From contig KV835887.1 of NCBI GenBank assembly GCA_001838165.1, forward strand, positions 1 to 63,351: a stretch of 63,351 nucleotides of DNA, read 5' to 3'. Shown here in pieces: positions 35,722 to 44,156 of this stretch. How positions within the stretch are numbered: position 1 is the stretch's first letter; each line of letters opens with the position of its first letter. This stretch comes from Actinomyces sp. HMSC035G02 (GTDB lineage: Bacteria > Actinomycetota > Actinomycetes > Actinomycetales > Actinomycetaceae). The notes beneath the pieces were generated by a model. That model was given only the letters and a program-made list of their open reading frames with translations, made no database searches and was not told the DNA's origin. The position numbers were made by a program, and so were the translations under genes.

Positions 35722-36138
35722 TCAGGCGGAGGGCTTCGCGTCCTTCTTCCAGGACGCCACCAGCGCCCCGACACCGCTGCCGGCGACCAAGACGCTCATG
35801 ATTCGCACGAAGGGCTGGAACACAGTGTGGCAGCGCATCGTCTTCATCGCGCACAGCGGGCAGATGCCGCCGGGAATGAAGAACACGACGACGCTGGCGA
35901 TGACCGCGAGGGCCAGCAGGGCCAGGCGCACAGGCTTGTTCTTCACGAGGGAGGAGGCGCCGTACAGCGCGATGAGGCCGACGGCGCTGCCGGCCACCAT
36001 GTTCTGACACTGGTGGCAGTGCATCCACGATCCGTCGGCCCGTTGCTCGCACGCCGAAAAGACGGTCACGCCTCCGGCGAGCAGCAGGGCACTGAGGGCG
36101 GCGGGGACCAGGGGAATGATGACGTCCTTCTTTGCCAC
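35722..36138 (-). CDS. DUF4418 cysteine-rich membrane protein
   Basis: 138 residues from the GTG at 36138 (AAGGA nine bases upstream; the ATG at 36147 abuts the AAGGA). Four hydrophobic helices are visible (LVPAALSALLLAGGVTVF, VAGSAVGLIALYGAS, LALLALAVIASVVVFFI, FVRIMSVLVAGSGVGALV). External or membrane-face cysteines and histidines are conserved for the family: VFSACEQ, MHCHQCQNM, then GICPLCAMKTMRCHTVF. The pattern resembles metal or thiol-redox sites. It is the first gene of the operon with DUF6273, two FtsX permeases and an ATPase. DUF4418 has no assigned function. Confidence 0.82.
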   Translation of the reverse strand: MAKKDVIIPLVPAALSALLLAGGVTVFSACEQRADGSWMHCHQCQNMVAGSAVGLIALYGASSLVKNKPVRLALLALAVIASVVVFFIPGGICPLCAMKTMRCHTVFQPFVRIMSVLVAGSGVGALVASWKKDAKPSA

Positions 36139-36168
36139 GGTATCCATTCCTTAGAGACAACGATCAGT

Positions 36169-36219
36169 ATTGATGAGCTTTACCTAAGTATATTAAGCCT
36201 AGCTATTGGCGATCGTCAA
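36169..36219 (-). promoter_or_regulatory. Promoter of the DUF4418-ABC operon with a possible DtxR-like box
   Basis: On the minus strand TTGACG (36214-36219), an 18-bp spacer and TAATAT (36190-36195) form a good sigma-70-type promoter in an AT-rich patch. Immediately downstream TTAGGTAAAGCTCATCAAT (36169-36187) matches the DtxR/IdeR 19-mer at 13 of 19 positions, and AGGCTTAA overlaps the -10. Metal-dependent repression is a guess. Confidence 0.5.
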
Positions 36220-36260
36220 CGATCGGCGACGTCGCCACGCCCCTGGGCCGAGGAGCATAC

Positions 36261-36293
36261 AACTCGCCCCGCCGGGTCTCGACGGGGGCGAAC
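36261..36293 (-). terminator. Probable terminator after dapA
   Basis: TCGCCCC (36264-36270) pairs with GGGGGCGA (36284-36291, one bulged G), seven bases beyond the dapA stop. Confidence 0.6.
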
Positions 36294-36299
36294 TGTATG

Positions 36300-37196
36300 T
36301 CAGAGCAGGCCAGCGGCGTACAGGGCGCGACGCAGCGCCGACACCTCGTCGTCACTAATGCCCACCATCGGCAGGCGCACGGCCGGGCTGTCGATGACGC
36401 CCTGGAGCCACAGGGCGTACTTCGCCATAACCGCGCCCTGTCCGCCACCCATAATGGCGTGCACGAGGGGACGCAGAGAGTAGGACAGCTCGCGCGCCTC
36501 CCACACCTGGTCGGTGTCGAGCAGCTCGATCATGCGGCGGTACTGGGCCGATGCCACGTGCGTGACCACGGAAATGAAGCCCGAGGCACCACCCGTCATC
36601 CACGCAAAGTTCAGGCCGTCGTCGCCCGAGTAGTACTCCAGGCCGGTACGGTGCATGCGCTCCACGCCGGTCTCCACGTCACCGGTCGCGTCCTTGACGC
36701 CGAGGATCCGCGGGTGCTGGGCGAGGATGTCAAGGGTCGCGTCAGAGAACGCGATGCCCGTGCGACCCGGGATGTCGTAGAGCATGACGGGCAGGTCGGT
36801 CGCATCCGTCACGGCGCGCACGTGCGCGCGCAGGCCCTCCTGGGAGGGACGGTTGTAGTACGGCGAAACAATCAAGAGACCGTCCGCGCCATGCTCCTGG
36901 GCACCCTCACCGATGCGCACCGCGTGGGCGGTGTCGTTCGAACACGCCCCGCACAGGATGAACGCGCGATCCCCCACGGCTTCACGGACGGCGTCCGTCA
37001 GGTCGTTCTTCTCCGGCTGGTGAGTCGTCGGCGACTCGCCCGTCGTGCCGGACAGCAGAATCGTGTCGCACCCTTCGTCGACCAGCTTGATCGCCAGGCG
37101 CTGCGCCGAGGGCAGATCAATCTCACCGGTGGCGGTCATCGGAGTGACCATGGCGGCTGCGAGGGAACCGAAGCGGCGGGGAGGAATGTTACTCAT
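36300..37196 (-). CDS. dapA: 4-hydroxy-tetrahydrodipicolinate synthase
   Basis: 298 residues from the ATG at 37196, selected because TATCAT is seven bases upstream (leaderless). DapA condenses pyruvate with aspartate semialdehyde in lysine and peptidoglycan synthesis. The TIM barrel shows ILLSGTTGESPTTHQPEK (pyruvate site), VMLYDIPGRTGIAFSD (Tyr of the catalytic triad) and ILGVKDATGDVE with the Schiff-base Lys. It lies in the same cluster as dapB, but an acetyltransferase gene and a promoter separate them. Confidence 0.95.
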   Translation of the reverse strand: MSNIPPRRFGSLAAAMVTPMTATGEIDLPSAQRLAIKLVDEGCDTILLSGTTGESPTTHQPEKNDLTDAVREAVGDRAFILCGACSNDTAHAVRIGEGAQEHGADGLLIVSPYYNRPSQEGLRAHVRAVTDATDLPVMLYDIPGRTGIAFSDATLDILAQHPRILGVKDATGDVETGVERMHRTGLEYYSGDDGLNFAWMTGGASGFISVVTHVASAQYRRMIELLDTDQVWEARELSYSLRPLVHAIMGGGQGAVMAKYALWLQGVIDSPAVRLPMVGISDDEVSALRRALYAAGLL

Positions 37197-37298
37197 GCGT
37201 TCCATGATACGCACGGCCCCTCACAATGGGCGCACTGCGTCCCCGAGGTGGACGGCACCCACGCAGGCACCGCGTGGCGTCGCTCGCGCCGTGGGTCC

Positions 37299-37841
37299 TT
37301 AGTCGCGTTCAGCCCACCACATGTGCTGCGTGGGCCCATCGCCCATCACGCGCACCGCGCCGGAGGGCGCAAAGCCCGCCGACGTGTAAAAACGCTGGCG
37401 CTCCTCATCATCCACACCAATCCACACGCGCAATTGGCCGCTCGTCAGGTCCGCGACCGCGGACAGCAGGCGCGACGCGTGCCCCGACCGGCGGAAGCTC
37501 TTATCCACCGTCAGCTCGTACACCTGCGTCGCGGCCACCGGCGCCCCACCCGGCAAAGCGGAGTCGCCCGAGGTGGCCCCGGCCTCGTCGGGACCGGCGA
37601 GCGCGAAACCGACAATCGTATTGCCGTGCAGGGCGACGAGGAGGGCGGTGCCGCCCGGCCGCGGAGAACCCAGCGTCGCCTCCCACTGGGCGGCGAGCAC
37701 CTCCTCCGTGACGCCCTGAGCGTCGAGGGCCTGCTGTCCCATGAGGGATCGCCAGGCCTCGCACTGCAGGCGAGCGATCGCGCGCGCGTCGCCGCTCTGA
37801 GCGGGACGCACGGAGCGGTCCGGACCCGCGCTCTGGCTCAC
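37299..37841 (-). CDS. GNAT-family N-acetyltransferase
   Basis: 180 residues from a GTG that overlaps the dapB stop (GTGA), so translation is coupled. The fold begins VRPAQSGDARAIARLQCEAW. The acetyl-CoA loop appears as VYELTVDKSFRRSGHASRLL, the RxxGxA motif with Ser-Gly-His-Ala in motif A, and QRFYTSAGFAPSG ends the domain. The acceptor is unknown. Coupling to dapB need not mean a role in lysine synthesis, since this gene is not known to be conserved there. The central region (AGPDEAGATSGDSALPGG) is a long loop. Confidence 0.85.
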   Translation of the reverse strand: MSQSAGPDRSVRPAQSGDARAIARLQCEAWRSLMGQQALDAQGVTEEVLAAQWEATLGSPRPGGTALLVALHGNTIVGFALAGPDEAGATSGDSALPGGAPVAATQVYELTVDKSFRRSGHASRLLSAVADLTSGQLRVWIGVDDEERQRFYTSAGFAPSGAVRVMGDGPTQHMWWAERD

Positions 37842-38578
37842 AGGCCCATCACCTGATCGAGGCCGATCGTCAGGCCCGTGCGGCCGATCACGCGGCGCAC
37901 GCCCAGCAGGACGCCGGGCATGAAGGACACGCGGTCGAAGGAATCGGTGCGGATGACCAGCTGCTCGCCCGCGTTGCCCAGGAGGATCTCCTCCGAGGCG
38001 GTCAGGCCGCGCAGGCGAACGGCATGGACGGGGATACCGTCGACGCGACCGCCGCGGCTGCCGAGCTCGTCGGTTTCGGTCGCGTCGGGCATCTCGCCCA
38101 GGCCGGCCTCGGCGCGCGCCTTCGCGATGCCGCGCGCGGTCGCCACGGCGGTGCCCGAGGGGGCGTCCACCTTGGCGGGGTGATGCATCTCGATGACCTC
38201 GGCGGACTCGAAGTAGGGGGCAGCCATGGCTGCGAACTTCATGGCGAGCACCGCGCCCATCGCGAAGTTCGGGGCGATCAGGACGGCGCGTCCTGCGGCC
38301 TCGGCATGCTCGCGCACACGCGCGTAGGACTCTTCCGTCCACCCGGTCGTGCCCACGACCACGTCCACGCCCGCGTCGAGGAGCGCGTGCACGTTGGACT
38401 CTGTGACGCTGGGGATCGAAAAGTCGACGGCGACCTGCGCGCCATTGACGCTCTGCTGCGTGATCTCATCACCCGCGTCAAAGAGGGCAACGACCTCCAT
38501 ATCCGGGGCATTGGTCACCGCCGACACGACGGTCGAGCCCATGCGGCCCTTGGCTCCTGTCACTGCCACGCGAATCAT
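37838..38578 (-). CDS. dapB: 4-hydroxy-tetrahydrodipicolinate reductase
   Basis: 246 residues. It reduces the DapA product with NAD(P)H. The Rossmann loop is RVAVTGAKGRMGSTVVSAV, the cofactor motif is VVVGTTGWTEE, and the catalytic His-His-Lys region is IEMHHPAKVDAPSGTAVA. AAGGAG precedes the ATG. The gap of about 100 bases to the M16 peptidase gene and a GATAAT sequence in it suggest its own promoter. The downstream acetyltransferase start overlaps its stop. Confidence 0.95.
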   Translation of the reverse strand: MIRVAVTGAKGRMGSTVVSAVTNAPDMEVVALFDAGDEITQQSVNGAQVAVDFSIPSVTESNVHALLDAGVDVVVGTTGWTEESYARVREHAEAAGRAVLIAPNFAMGAVLAMKFAAMAAPYFESAEVIEMHHPAKVDAPSGTAVATARGIAKARAEAGLGEMPDATETDELGSRGGRVDGIPVHAVRLRGLTASEEILLGNAGEQLVIRTDSFDRVSFMPGVLLGVRRVIGRTGLTIGLDQVMGL

Positions 38579-38677
38579 TGCGCTCTCCTTCTTGCGATTA
38601 TCTGGCTGTCTTTAGGGTATTCCCGCGCCCGTCACGACGAGCGAGGATGGACAGGGGGTATCTCACTCCCCCGCCTC

Positions 38678-39982
38678 TCACTGCGCGGGCAGGACGAGGG
38701 CCCGGCAATCCAGCTTGGTGATGAGGGACGCCGCCAGGGCGCGCACATCAGCGGCTTCCACCGCATCGAACTCGGCGAGAGACTCGTCGATGGTCCGGTA
38801 GCGACCGATGATCTCCGAGCGACCCAGTCGCATCATGCGCGACCAGTTGTCTTCGAGGCCCAGGACGACGCCTCCTCGCACCTGTCCGCGCACGCGCGTC
38901 ATCTCTTCCTCGGTGGGGCCATCCCCGGCGAGGTCTTCCAGCTGGGCGCGCATAATGGCCTCGACCTCGTGAACCTTGTCGGGGCTGCATCCCGCGTACA
39001 TGCCGAAGCTTCCGGTGTCGGAGTATGCGACGTCGAAGGCGTAGGTCGTGTAAGCCAGGCCGCGCTTTTCACGCACCTCCTGGAAGAGGCGCGACGACAT
39101 GGAACCGCCCAGCACCGACAGCAGGACGCTCATGGTCGGGCCCGCCGGATCCGTTGCCGACAGGCCCTCGCAGCCGATGACGACGTGCGCCTGGGTCACG
39201 TCTCGCCTGCGCGTGATGTCCTTGTCGTGGTCGGCAATCGGTGTCACGGTCGTATCTCGACGAGGCCGGGGCGCGGCCGCGCTGCGCGCATCCCAGGGCG
39301 ATCCCTCCAGGGCGGCCTGCACGCGCTCGCACACCGATTCGTGGTCGACGTTGCCGGCGGCTGCGACGATGAGGGACGAGGGGCCGTAGTGGGCCTGGTA
39401 GTGCTCCCACACGTCCGCGCGCTCGACCTCACGGATCGCCTGTGCCGTTCCGCCGACGGGGCGACCGATCGGGCGATCGCCGTGGACGGCCAGCTGGAAG
39501 GCGTCGTGGACCGTGTCCGTGGGCGAGTCCTCCCCCATCGCCAGCTCATCGAGGATGACGCCGCGCTCCATCGAGAAATCGTCCTCGTCGAGCCGCGAGT
39601 CGGTGACCATGTCGGTCAGCGTCTCGATCGCCATGTCGAGGTCCGCGTCACGCACGCGCGCCCAGTATGCGGTGTGCTCGCGAGCGGTCTCCGCGTTCGA
39701 CTCGCCGCCCACGCTGTCGAAGGCGACGGCGATGTCGAGGGCGGAACGCTTGTTCGTCCCCTTAAACAGAAGGTGCTCGAGGAAGTGGGTCGATCCGGCC
39801 GTGCGCGGCCCCTCGTCGCGCGAGCCGACTGGCACCCACAGAGACACACCCGCGCTCTTCGTCGCGGGAATCTCCTGGGTCAGGACGCGCGTTCCGGCTC
39901 CCAGGATCGTGCGATCAATGCGGGTGTCGCCGTCCTCGATGGACAGGCGGGCCTCGTCGAGCGGCAGCGGCTTGGGCGTCAT
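38678..39982 (-). CDS. M16-family zinc peptidase (PepR-like)
   Basis: 434 residues. It resembles the mitochondrial processing peptidase beta subunit. The inverted zinc motif HxxEH is in AGSTHFLEHLLFKGT near residue 65, with the distal Glu in the NAETAREHTAYWA region. The C-terminal half (GGSMSSRLFQEVREKRGLAY) is the inactive M16 lobe with its Arg-Tyr pair for substrate binding. There is no signal peptide, so it is cytoplasmic. It follows pnp, as Rv2782c follows Rv2783c in M. tuberculosis. Its natural substrate is unknown. Confidence 0.9.
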   Translation of the reverse strand: MTPKPLPLDEARLSIEDGDTRIDRTILGAGTRVLTQEIPATKSAGVSLWVPVGSRDEGPRTAGSTHFLEHLLFKGTNKRSALDIAVAFDSVGGESNAETAREHTAYWARVRDADLDMAIETLTDMVTDSRLDEDDFSMERGVILDELAMGEDSPTDTVHDAFQLAVHGDRPIGRPVGGTAQAIREVERADVWEHYQAHYGPSSLIVAAAGNVDHESVCERVQAALEGSPWDARSAAAPRPRRDTTVTPIADHDKDITRRRDVTQAHVVIGCEGLSATDPAGPTMSVLLSVLGGSMSSRLFQEVREKRGLAYTTYAFDVAYSDTGSFGMYAGCSPDKVHEVEAIMRAQLEDLAGDGPTEEEMTRVRGQVRGGVVLGLEDNWSRMMRLGRSEIIGRYRTIDESLAEFDAVEAADVRALAASLITKLDCRALVLPAQ

Positions 39983-40047
39983 ACTTCTCCTCTTGCGTCC
40001 CCATCATCCGGGGGTTGGCACGAAACGTTCACAGTGTAGCCGCAAAA

Positions 40048-40094
40048 GGGCCGGTGGCCGGGCGGAGCACACGCTCCGTCCCGGCCACCGGTCC
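40048..40094 (-). terminator. Terminator after pnp
   Basis: Arms 40048-40068 and 40073-40094 form a ~20-bp GC-rich stem with one bulge and loop ACAC, just after the pnp stop. Confidence 0.85.
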
Positions 40095-40115
40095 TATTCA
40101 GCTAGCGGGAGCTAC

Positions 40116-42461
40116 TCACTCCTCGGAAGCGCCTTCCTCGCGCTCGTCGTCGCGGCGACGACGGGTGCGGGTACGGGGGCGACGCTCGCGACGCTCGGAG
40201 CGGTCGCGGCGCTCACGGCGCTGCTCGGTCTGCTCGCCCTCGGTGGCCTCGAGCTCGCCGGCCTCGCCGTCGATGACGGCGTGCAGGCTCAGCTTGCCGC
40301 GGTCGCCGATCTCAGCGATCTCGACCTCGACCTGCTGGCCGACCTGCAGGACGTCGTCCACGGAGTCGATGCGCTTGCCACCCACGAGGCGACGGACCTG
40401 CGAGATGTGCAGGAGGCCGTCCTTGCCGGGGGTCAGCGACACGAAGGCGCCGAACGACGTGGTCTTGACGACCGTGCCGACGAAGCGCTCGCCGACCTCG
40501 GGCATCTGCGGGTTCGCGATCTGGTTGACCATCGTGCGGGCGGCCTCGGCGGAGGCGCCGTCGGAGGAGGCGATGTAGACGGTGCCGTCGTCCTCGATGG
40601 TGACGTCAGCGCCGGTCTCGTCCTGGATCTGGTTGATCATCTTGCCCTTGGGGCCGATGACCTCGCCGATCTTGTCGACGGGGACCTTGACGGTGATGAT
40701 GCGAGGAGCGTTGGGGCTCATCTCATCCGGGCCGTCGATCGCCTGGTTGATCAGGTCGAGGATCGCCAGGCGGGCGTCGCGGGCCTGGGCCAGCGCGCCG
40801 CGCAGCACCTGGGAGTCGATGCCGTCGAGCTTCGTGTCCAGCTGCAGGGCCGTGATGAAGTCACGGGTACCGGCAACCTTGAAGTCCATGTCGCCGAAGC
40901 CGTCCTCGGCACCCAGGATGTCGGTCAGGGTGACGGCCTTGAACTGACCATCGACCTCACCGGTCATGAGGCCCATCGCGATGCCCGCGACGGGGGCGCG
41001 CAGCGGCACGCCGGCCTGGAGGAGGGACAGGGTCGAGGCGCAGACGGAGCCCATCGACGAGGAGCCGTTGGAGCCCATGGTCTCGGAGACCTGACGGATC
41101 GCGTAGGGGAAGTCTTCACGCGAGGGCAGGACGGGAAGCAGGGCGCGCTCGGCCAGGTCACCGTGGCCGATCTCGCGGCGCTTCGGGGAGCCGACGCGGC
41201 CGACCTCACCCGTAGAGAACGGGGCGAAGTTGTACTGGTGCATGTAACGCTTGGCGTTCACGGGCGACAGGTTGTCGATCTGCTGCTCCATGCGCAGCAT
41301 GGCCAGGGTGGTGATGCCCAGGATCTGGGTCTCGCCACGCTGGAACAGGGCGGAGCCGTGCACGCGAGGCAGGACCTCGACCTCGGCGGAGAGGGAACGG
41401 ATCTGGCGCGGCGTGCGGCCGTCCATGCGGATCTCTTCGCGCAGGGTGCGGTTACGGATCGTGGTCTTCTCGAGCGAGCGGAAGGCAGCCTTGAGGGCCT
41501 TCTCCGACTCGGGGAAGCGCTCGGCCAGGGCCTCGAGCATTTCTTGCTTGACGGCGTCAACGGCCTCGTCGCGGGCGAGCTTGCCCTCGGTCAGCAGGGC
41601 CTGGGCGACCTTCTCAGCCGCGTATTCCTCGACCGCGGCGTACTCTTCGTCGGTGTAGTCCAGGAACAGCGGGAACTCGACGGTCTCCTTGGAGGCCTTC
41701 TCGGCCACCTTGAGCTGAGCCTCGCACAGGACCTTGATGAAGGGCTTGGCGGCCTCGAGGCCGTCGGCCACGACGTCTTCGGTGGGTGCGGTGGCGCCAG
41801 CCTGAATGAGCTCCCACTGGTTCTTGCCGCCGCCGGCCTCGACCATCATGATCGCGACGTCTTCGGAGCCGTCTTCATTGGTGACGATGCGGCCCGCGAC
41901 GACGATGTTGAACACGGAACGCTCAAGCTCGCTCCAGCGCGGGAACGCGACCCACTGGTCGTCGATGAGCGCCAGGCGGGTACCGCCGATCGGGCCGGTG
42001 AAGGGCAGGCCGGCGATCTGGGTGGACATGGACGCGGCGTTGATCGCCAGAACGTCGTAGGCGTCGTCCGGATCAATCGTCAGGACGGTCTCGACGACCT
42101 GGACCTCGTTGCGCAGGCCCTTGACGAAGCCGGGGCGCAGCGGGCGGTCGATGAGGCGGGCGGCCAGGATGGCCTCGGTGCCCGCTCGGCCTTCGCGTCG
42201 GAAGAAGGAACCGGGGATGCGACCCGCGGCGTACTGACGCTCTTCAACGTCGACGGTCAGCGGGAAGAAGTCGAACTGGTCCTTGGGGTTCTTGCCCACC
42301 GTGGTGGCGGACAGAACGGTGGTGGAATCGTCCAGGTAGGCCAGGGCGGAGCCGGCGGCCTGCTTGGCGAGACGGCCGGTTTCGAAGCGCACGGTGCGCT
42401 TGCCGAAACGGCCGTTATCGATAATCGCCTCTGCGGCGACGATGTCGGAGCCTTCCATCAT
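40116..42461 (-). CDS. pnp: Polyribonucleotide nucleotidyltransferase (PNPase)
   Basis: 781 residues. It degrades RNA 3'-5' with phosphate in the degradosome. Two RNase PH-like domains flank a helical domain; [20 protein letters not shown] and [16 protein letters not shown] mark the first and second. The KH domain has [17 protein letters not shown], and S1 has [19 protein letters not shown]. The last ~45 residues are an Arg/Glu-rich disordered tail (for example [15 protein letters not shown]), probably an RNA or protein anchor. AAGGAG lies nine bases before the first ATG. A structured leader precedes it. Confidence 0.96.
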   Translation of the reverse strand: MMEGSDIVAAEAIIDNGRFGKRTVRFETGRLAKQAAGSALAYLDDSTTVLSATTVGKNPKDQFDFFPLTVDVEERQYAAGRIPGSFFRREGRAGTEAILAARLIDRPLRPGFVKGLRNEVQVVETVLTIDPDDAYDVLAINAASMSTQIAGLPFTGPIGGTRLALIDDQWVAFPRWSELERSVFNIVVAGRIVTNEDGSEDVAIMMVEAGGGKNQWELIQAGATAPTEDVVADGLEAAKPFIKVLCEAQLKVAEKASKETVEFPLFLDYTDEEYAAVEEYAAEKVAQALLTEGKLARDEAVDAVKQEMLEALAERFPESEKALKAAFRSLEKTTIRNRTLREEIRMDGRTPRQIRSLSAEVEVLPRVHGSALFQRGETQILGITTLAMLRMEQQIDNLSPVNAKRYMHQYNFAPFSTGEVGRVGSPKRREIGHGDLAERALLPVLPSREDFPYAIRQVSETMGSNGSSSMGSVCASTLSLLQAGVPLRAPVAGIAMGLMTGEVDGQFKAVTLTDILGAEDGFGDMDFKVAGTRDFITALQLDTKLDGIDSQVLRGALAQARDARLAILDLINQAIDGPDEMSPNAPRIITVKVPVDKIGEVIGPKGKMINQIQDETGADVTIEDDGTVYIASSDGASAEAARTMVNQIANPQMPEVGERFVGTVVKTTSFGAFVSLTPGKDGLLHISQVRRLVGGKRIDSVDDVLQVGQQVEVEIAEIGDRGKLSLHAVIDGEAGELEATEGEQTEQRRERRDRSERRERRPRTRTRRRRDDEREEGASEE

Positions 42462-42600
42462 GGGGCGTTTCTCCTTGGTTTGTTGGTGTCGCGCTCCACT
42501 TCGGCCTTCGATCGAAGCCCACGGATAAACGCTCCGTAGGCCACTGTCGAAAACCGGCGGCTTTCGCGCGAAAAATAACGGTTTGCCCGAGGCGGGCGTG
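42462..42600 (-). ncRNA. Structured 5' leader of pnp (candidate Actino-pnp RNA motif)
   Basis: Several hairpins fold on the minus strand: CCTACGGA/TCCGTGGG (8 bp, arms 42518-42525 and 42533-42540), the palindrome CTTCGATCGAAG at about 42507-42518, and TTTCGCGCGAAA near 42562-42573. The Rfam Actino-pnp motif is known from this place in actinobacteria. The match is by location and hairpin style, not by alignment. Confidence 0.45.
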
Positions 42601-42606
42601 TGAAAA

Positions 42607-42638
42607 CCGGCCCGTCTCCGCTACGGGAGGCGGGCCGG
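42607..42638 (-). terminator. Terminator between rpsO and pnp
   Basis: A 13-bp stem with one G-U pair (42607-42619 and 42626-42638) is followed on the minus strand by GGTTTTCAC. It lies eight bases beyond the rpsO stop and would limit read-through into pnp. Confidence 0.8.
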
Positions 42639-42645
42639 CCCAAAA

Positions 42646-42915
42646 TCAGCGGCGCAGGCCGAGACGCTCGATGAGCGAGCGGTAACGCTCGATGTCGATG
42701 TCAGCCAGGTAACCCAGCAGGCGGCGACGACGGCCGACCAGCAGCAGCAGGCCACGACGGGAGTGGTGGTCGTGCGTGTGGGTCTTGAAGTGCTCGGTCA
42801 GATCCTTGATGCGGCGGGTCAGCAGCGCGATCTGCACCTCGGGGGAACCGGTGTCGCCCTCGTGGGTCGCGTACTCGGCGATGATCTGGTCCTTGACGTC
42901 CTTGCTCAGCGGCAC
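42646..42915 (-). CDS. rpsO: 30S ribosomal protein S15
   Basis: 89 residues from the GTG at 42915 (AAGGAG six bases upstream), exactly the family length; an upstream ATG would add 11 residues. S15 binds 16S rRNA helices 20-22 early in small-subunit assembly. The signature [17 protein letters not shown] is near residue 20, and [19 protein letters not shown] is the rRNA-binding loop. A leader with hairpins upstream may bind S15 for autogenous control, as known in several phyla. Confidence 0.97.
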   Translation of the reverse strand: MPLSKDVKDQIIAEYATHEGDTGSPEVQIALLTRRIKDLTEHFKTHTHDHHSRRGLLLLVGRRRRLLGYLADIDIERYRSLIERLGLRR

Positions 42916-43004
42916 AGGCTTCTCCTTTGTGTTCGTTGCGCGGGGCATCCGGGCTTTTCCCGGGTGCTGACAGTCCGCGGCCGGTGTACGGCCTTTCTAC
43001 AGTA
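42916..43004 (-). promoter_or_regulatory. rpsO promoter and leader with hairpins
   Basis: TACTGT (minus strand, 42999-43004) is a candidate -10. The leader then contains CCGGG-AAAAG-CCCGG (around 42949-42964) before the Shine-Dalgarno sequence. S15 autoregulation is inferred from the family, not shown. Confidence 0.4.
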
Positions 43005-43156
43005 GCACGCCACCGCCGTTATCCCCACAATGAGCGACCAAGCTAACGATTCTGCCCTCTGACGCGGCCTTCTCCCCTCCCCCGCCCTGCGTTCCCCGGC
43101 CTCGGGCTGGGTGCGTGCGCCGCCTTGGGCACGAGCCGGGCGAAGCGGAGGGTGCC

Positions 43157-44146
43157 CTATCGGGCGGTGACGGAGTCCGGGTCGACGCGACCGGCGACGC
43201 CGATGCCGAGGACGGAGGCCGTCTGGCGCAGGTCGTCGTCCATCTGGGTGAGCAGTCCGTCGAGGGACTCAAAGGAAAGCATGGGGCGGATGCGCGACAC
43301 GAAGGTCACCGCGATGCGTTCGCCGTACAGGTTGAGGTCGGAGCGGCCCAGGACGTGGGCTTCGACGGTTCGTTCCTCGCCGTTGAACTGGGGGTTGGTG
43401 CCCACGGAGATGGCGGCGGGGAGGAACTCGGCGGACTGGGTGCCGGGCACGGCGCGCACGACCCACCCGGCGTAGACGCCGTCGGCCGGGATGACGCCTT
43501 CGACGTCCTCGGACAGGTTCGCGGTCGGGAAGCCGAGGGTACGGCCCCGCTTGAAGCCGTGGCACACGGTACCGCGGATGCGGTGAAGGTGGCCGAGGAC
43601 GCGGGCGGCGCCAGCCACGTCGCCGGCGGCGAGGAGCTCGCGCACCCAGGAGGAGGACCAGCGGCGTCCCTCGGGTGCTTCGATGTCGGTGACCGTGATG
43701 ACGTTGAAGCCGTAGCGGCTCCCGAGCTCGCGCAGCGTGTCGATGGTGCCCGCGTTGCCGCGTCCGAAACGGAAGTCTTCGCCGACGACGACCTCGCGCG
43801 CACCGCAGCGCTCGACCAGGTATTCGTACACGAACTCGTCGGCTTCGAGGCTGTAGACGCTCGCGTCGTAGTGGGCGACGAGCGTGGCGTCCAGTCCTGC
43901 GGCGGCCATCGCGTCGAGTCGGTCGCGCAGCGGGGAGATCAGCTGGAGGCCTACCTCCGGCTTGTGGACCTGGATGGGGTGCGGGTCGAACGTAATGGCC
44001 ACGGCGTCGACGCCGAGCTTATGGGCCCGCTCAACGCACGTGGAGATGACCTTCTTGTGTCCGTTGTGCATGCCGTCGAAGTTGCCGATCGTGACGACAC
44101 TGGCCTCGTTGCCGGGAATGTCAGAGAGGGAATACCAAACGTTCAT
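43157..44146 (-). CDS. ribF: Bifunctional riboflavin kinase/FAD synthetase
   Basis: 329 residues from the ATG at 44146 (AAAGAGACTC upstream). It makes FMN and FAD. The N-terminal nucleotidyltransferase has TIGNFDGMHNGHKKVIS with the HxGH motif and VAITFDPHPIQ. The family motif WSSSWVRELLAAGDVAGAAR (ISSTxIR-like, here SSSWVR) follows. The C-terminal flavokinase shows GFPTANLSEDVEGVIP, VSVGTNPQFNGEERTVEAHV and a final helical region. It starts 10 bases after truB ends and is the last gene of the nusA-infB-type operon. Confidence 0.95.
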   Translation of the reverse strand: MNVWYSLSDIPGNEASVVTIGNFDGMHNGHKKVISTCVERAHKLGVDAVAITFDPHPIQVHKPEVGLQLISPLRDRLDAMAAAGLDATLVAHYDASVYSLEADEFVYEYLVERCGAREVVVGEDFRFGRGNAGTIDTLRELGSRYGFNVITVTDIEAPEGRRWSSSWVRELLAAGDVAGAARVLGHLHRIRGTVCHGFKRGRTLGFPTANLSEDVEGVIPADGVYAGWVVRAVPGTQSAEFLPAAISVGTNPQFNGEERTVEAHVLGRSDLNLYGERIAVTFVSRIRPMLSFESLDGLLTQMDDDLRQTASVLGIGVAGRVDPDSVTAR

Positions 44147-44156
44147 GAGTCTCTTT

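Noticed and set aside
39513..42539. A 1008-codon open frame on the plus strand across pnp and the M16 gene
   Set aside because: It is antisense to two genes with complete family motifs; high GC with strong third-position bias creates such frames. Composition (many His, Arg, Asp, Val) is typical of mirror frames.
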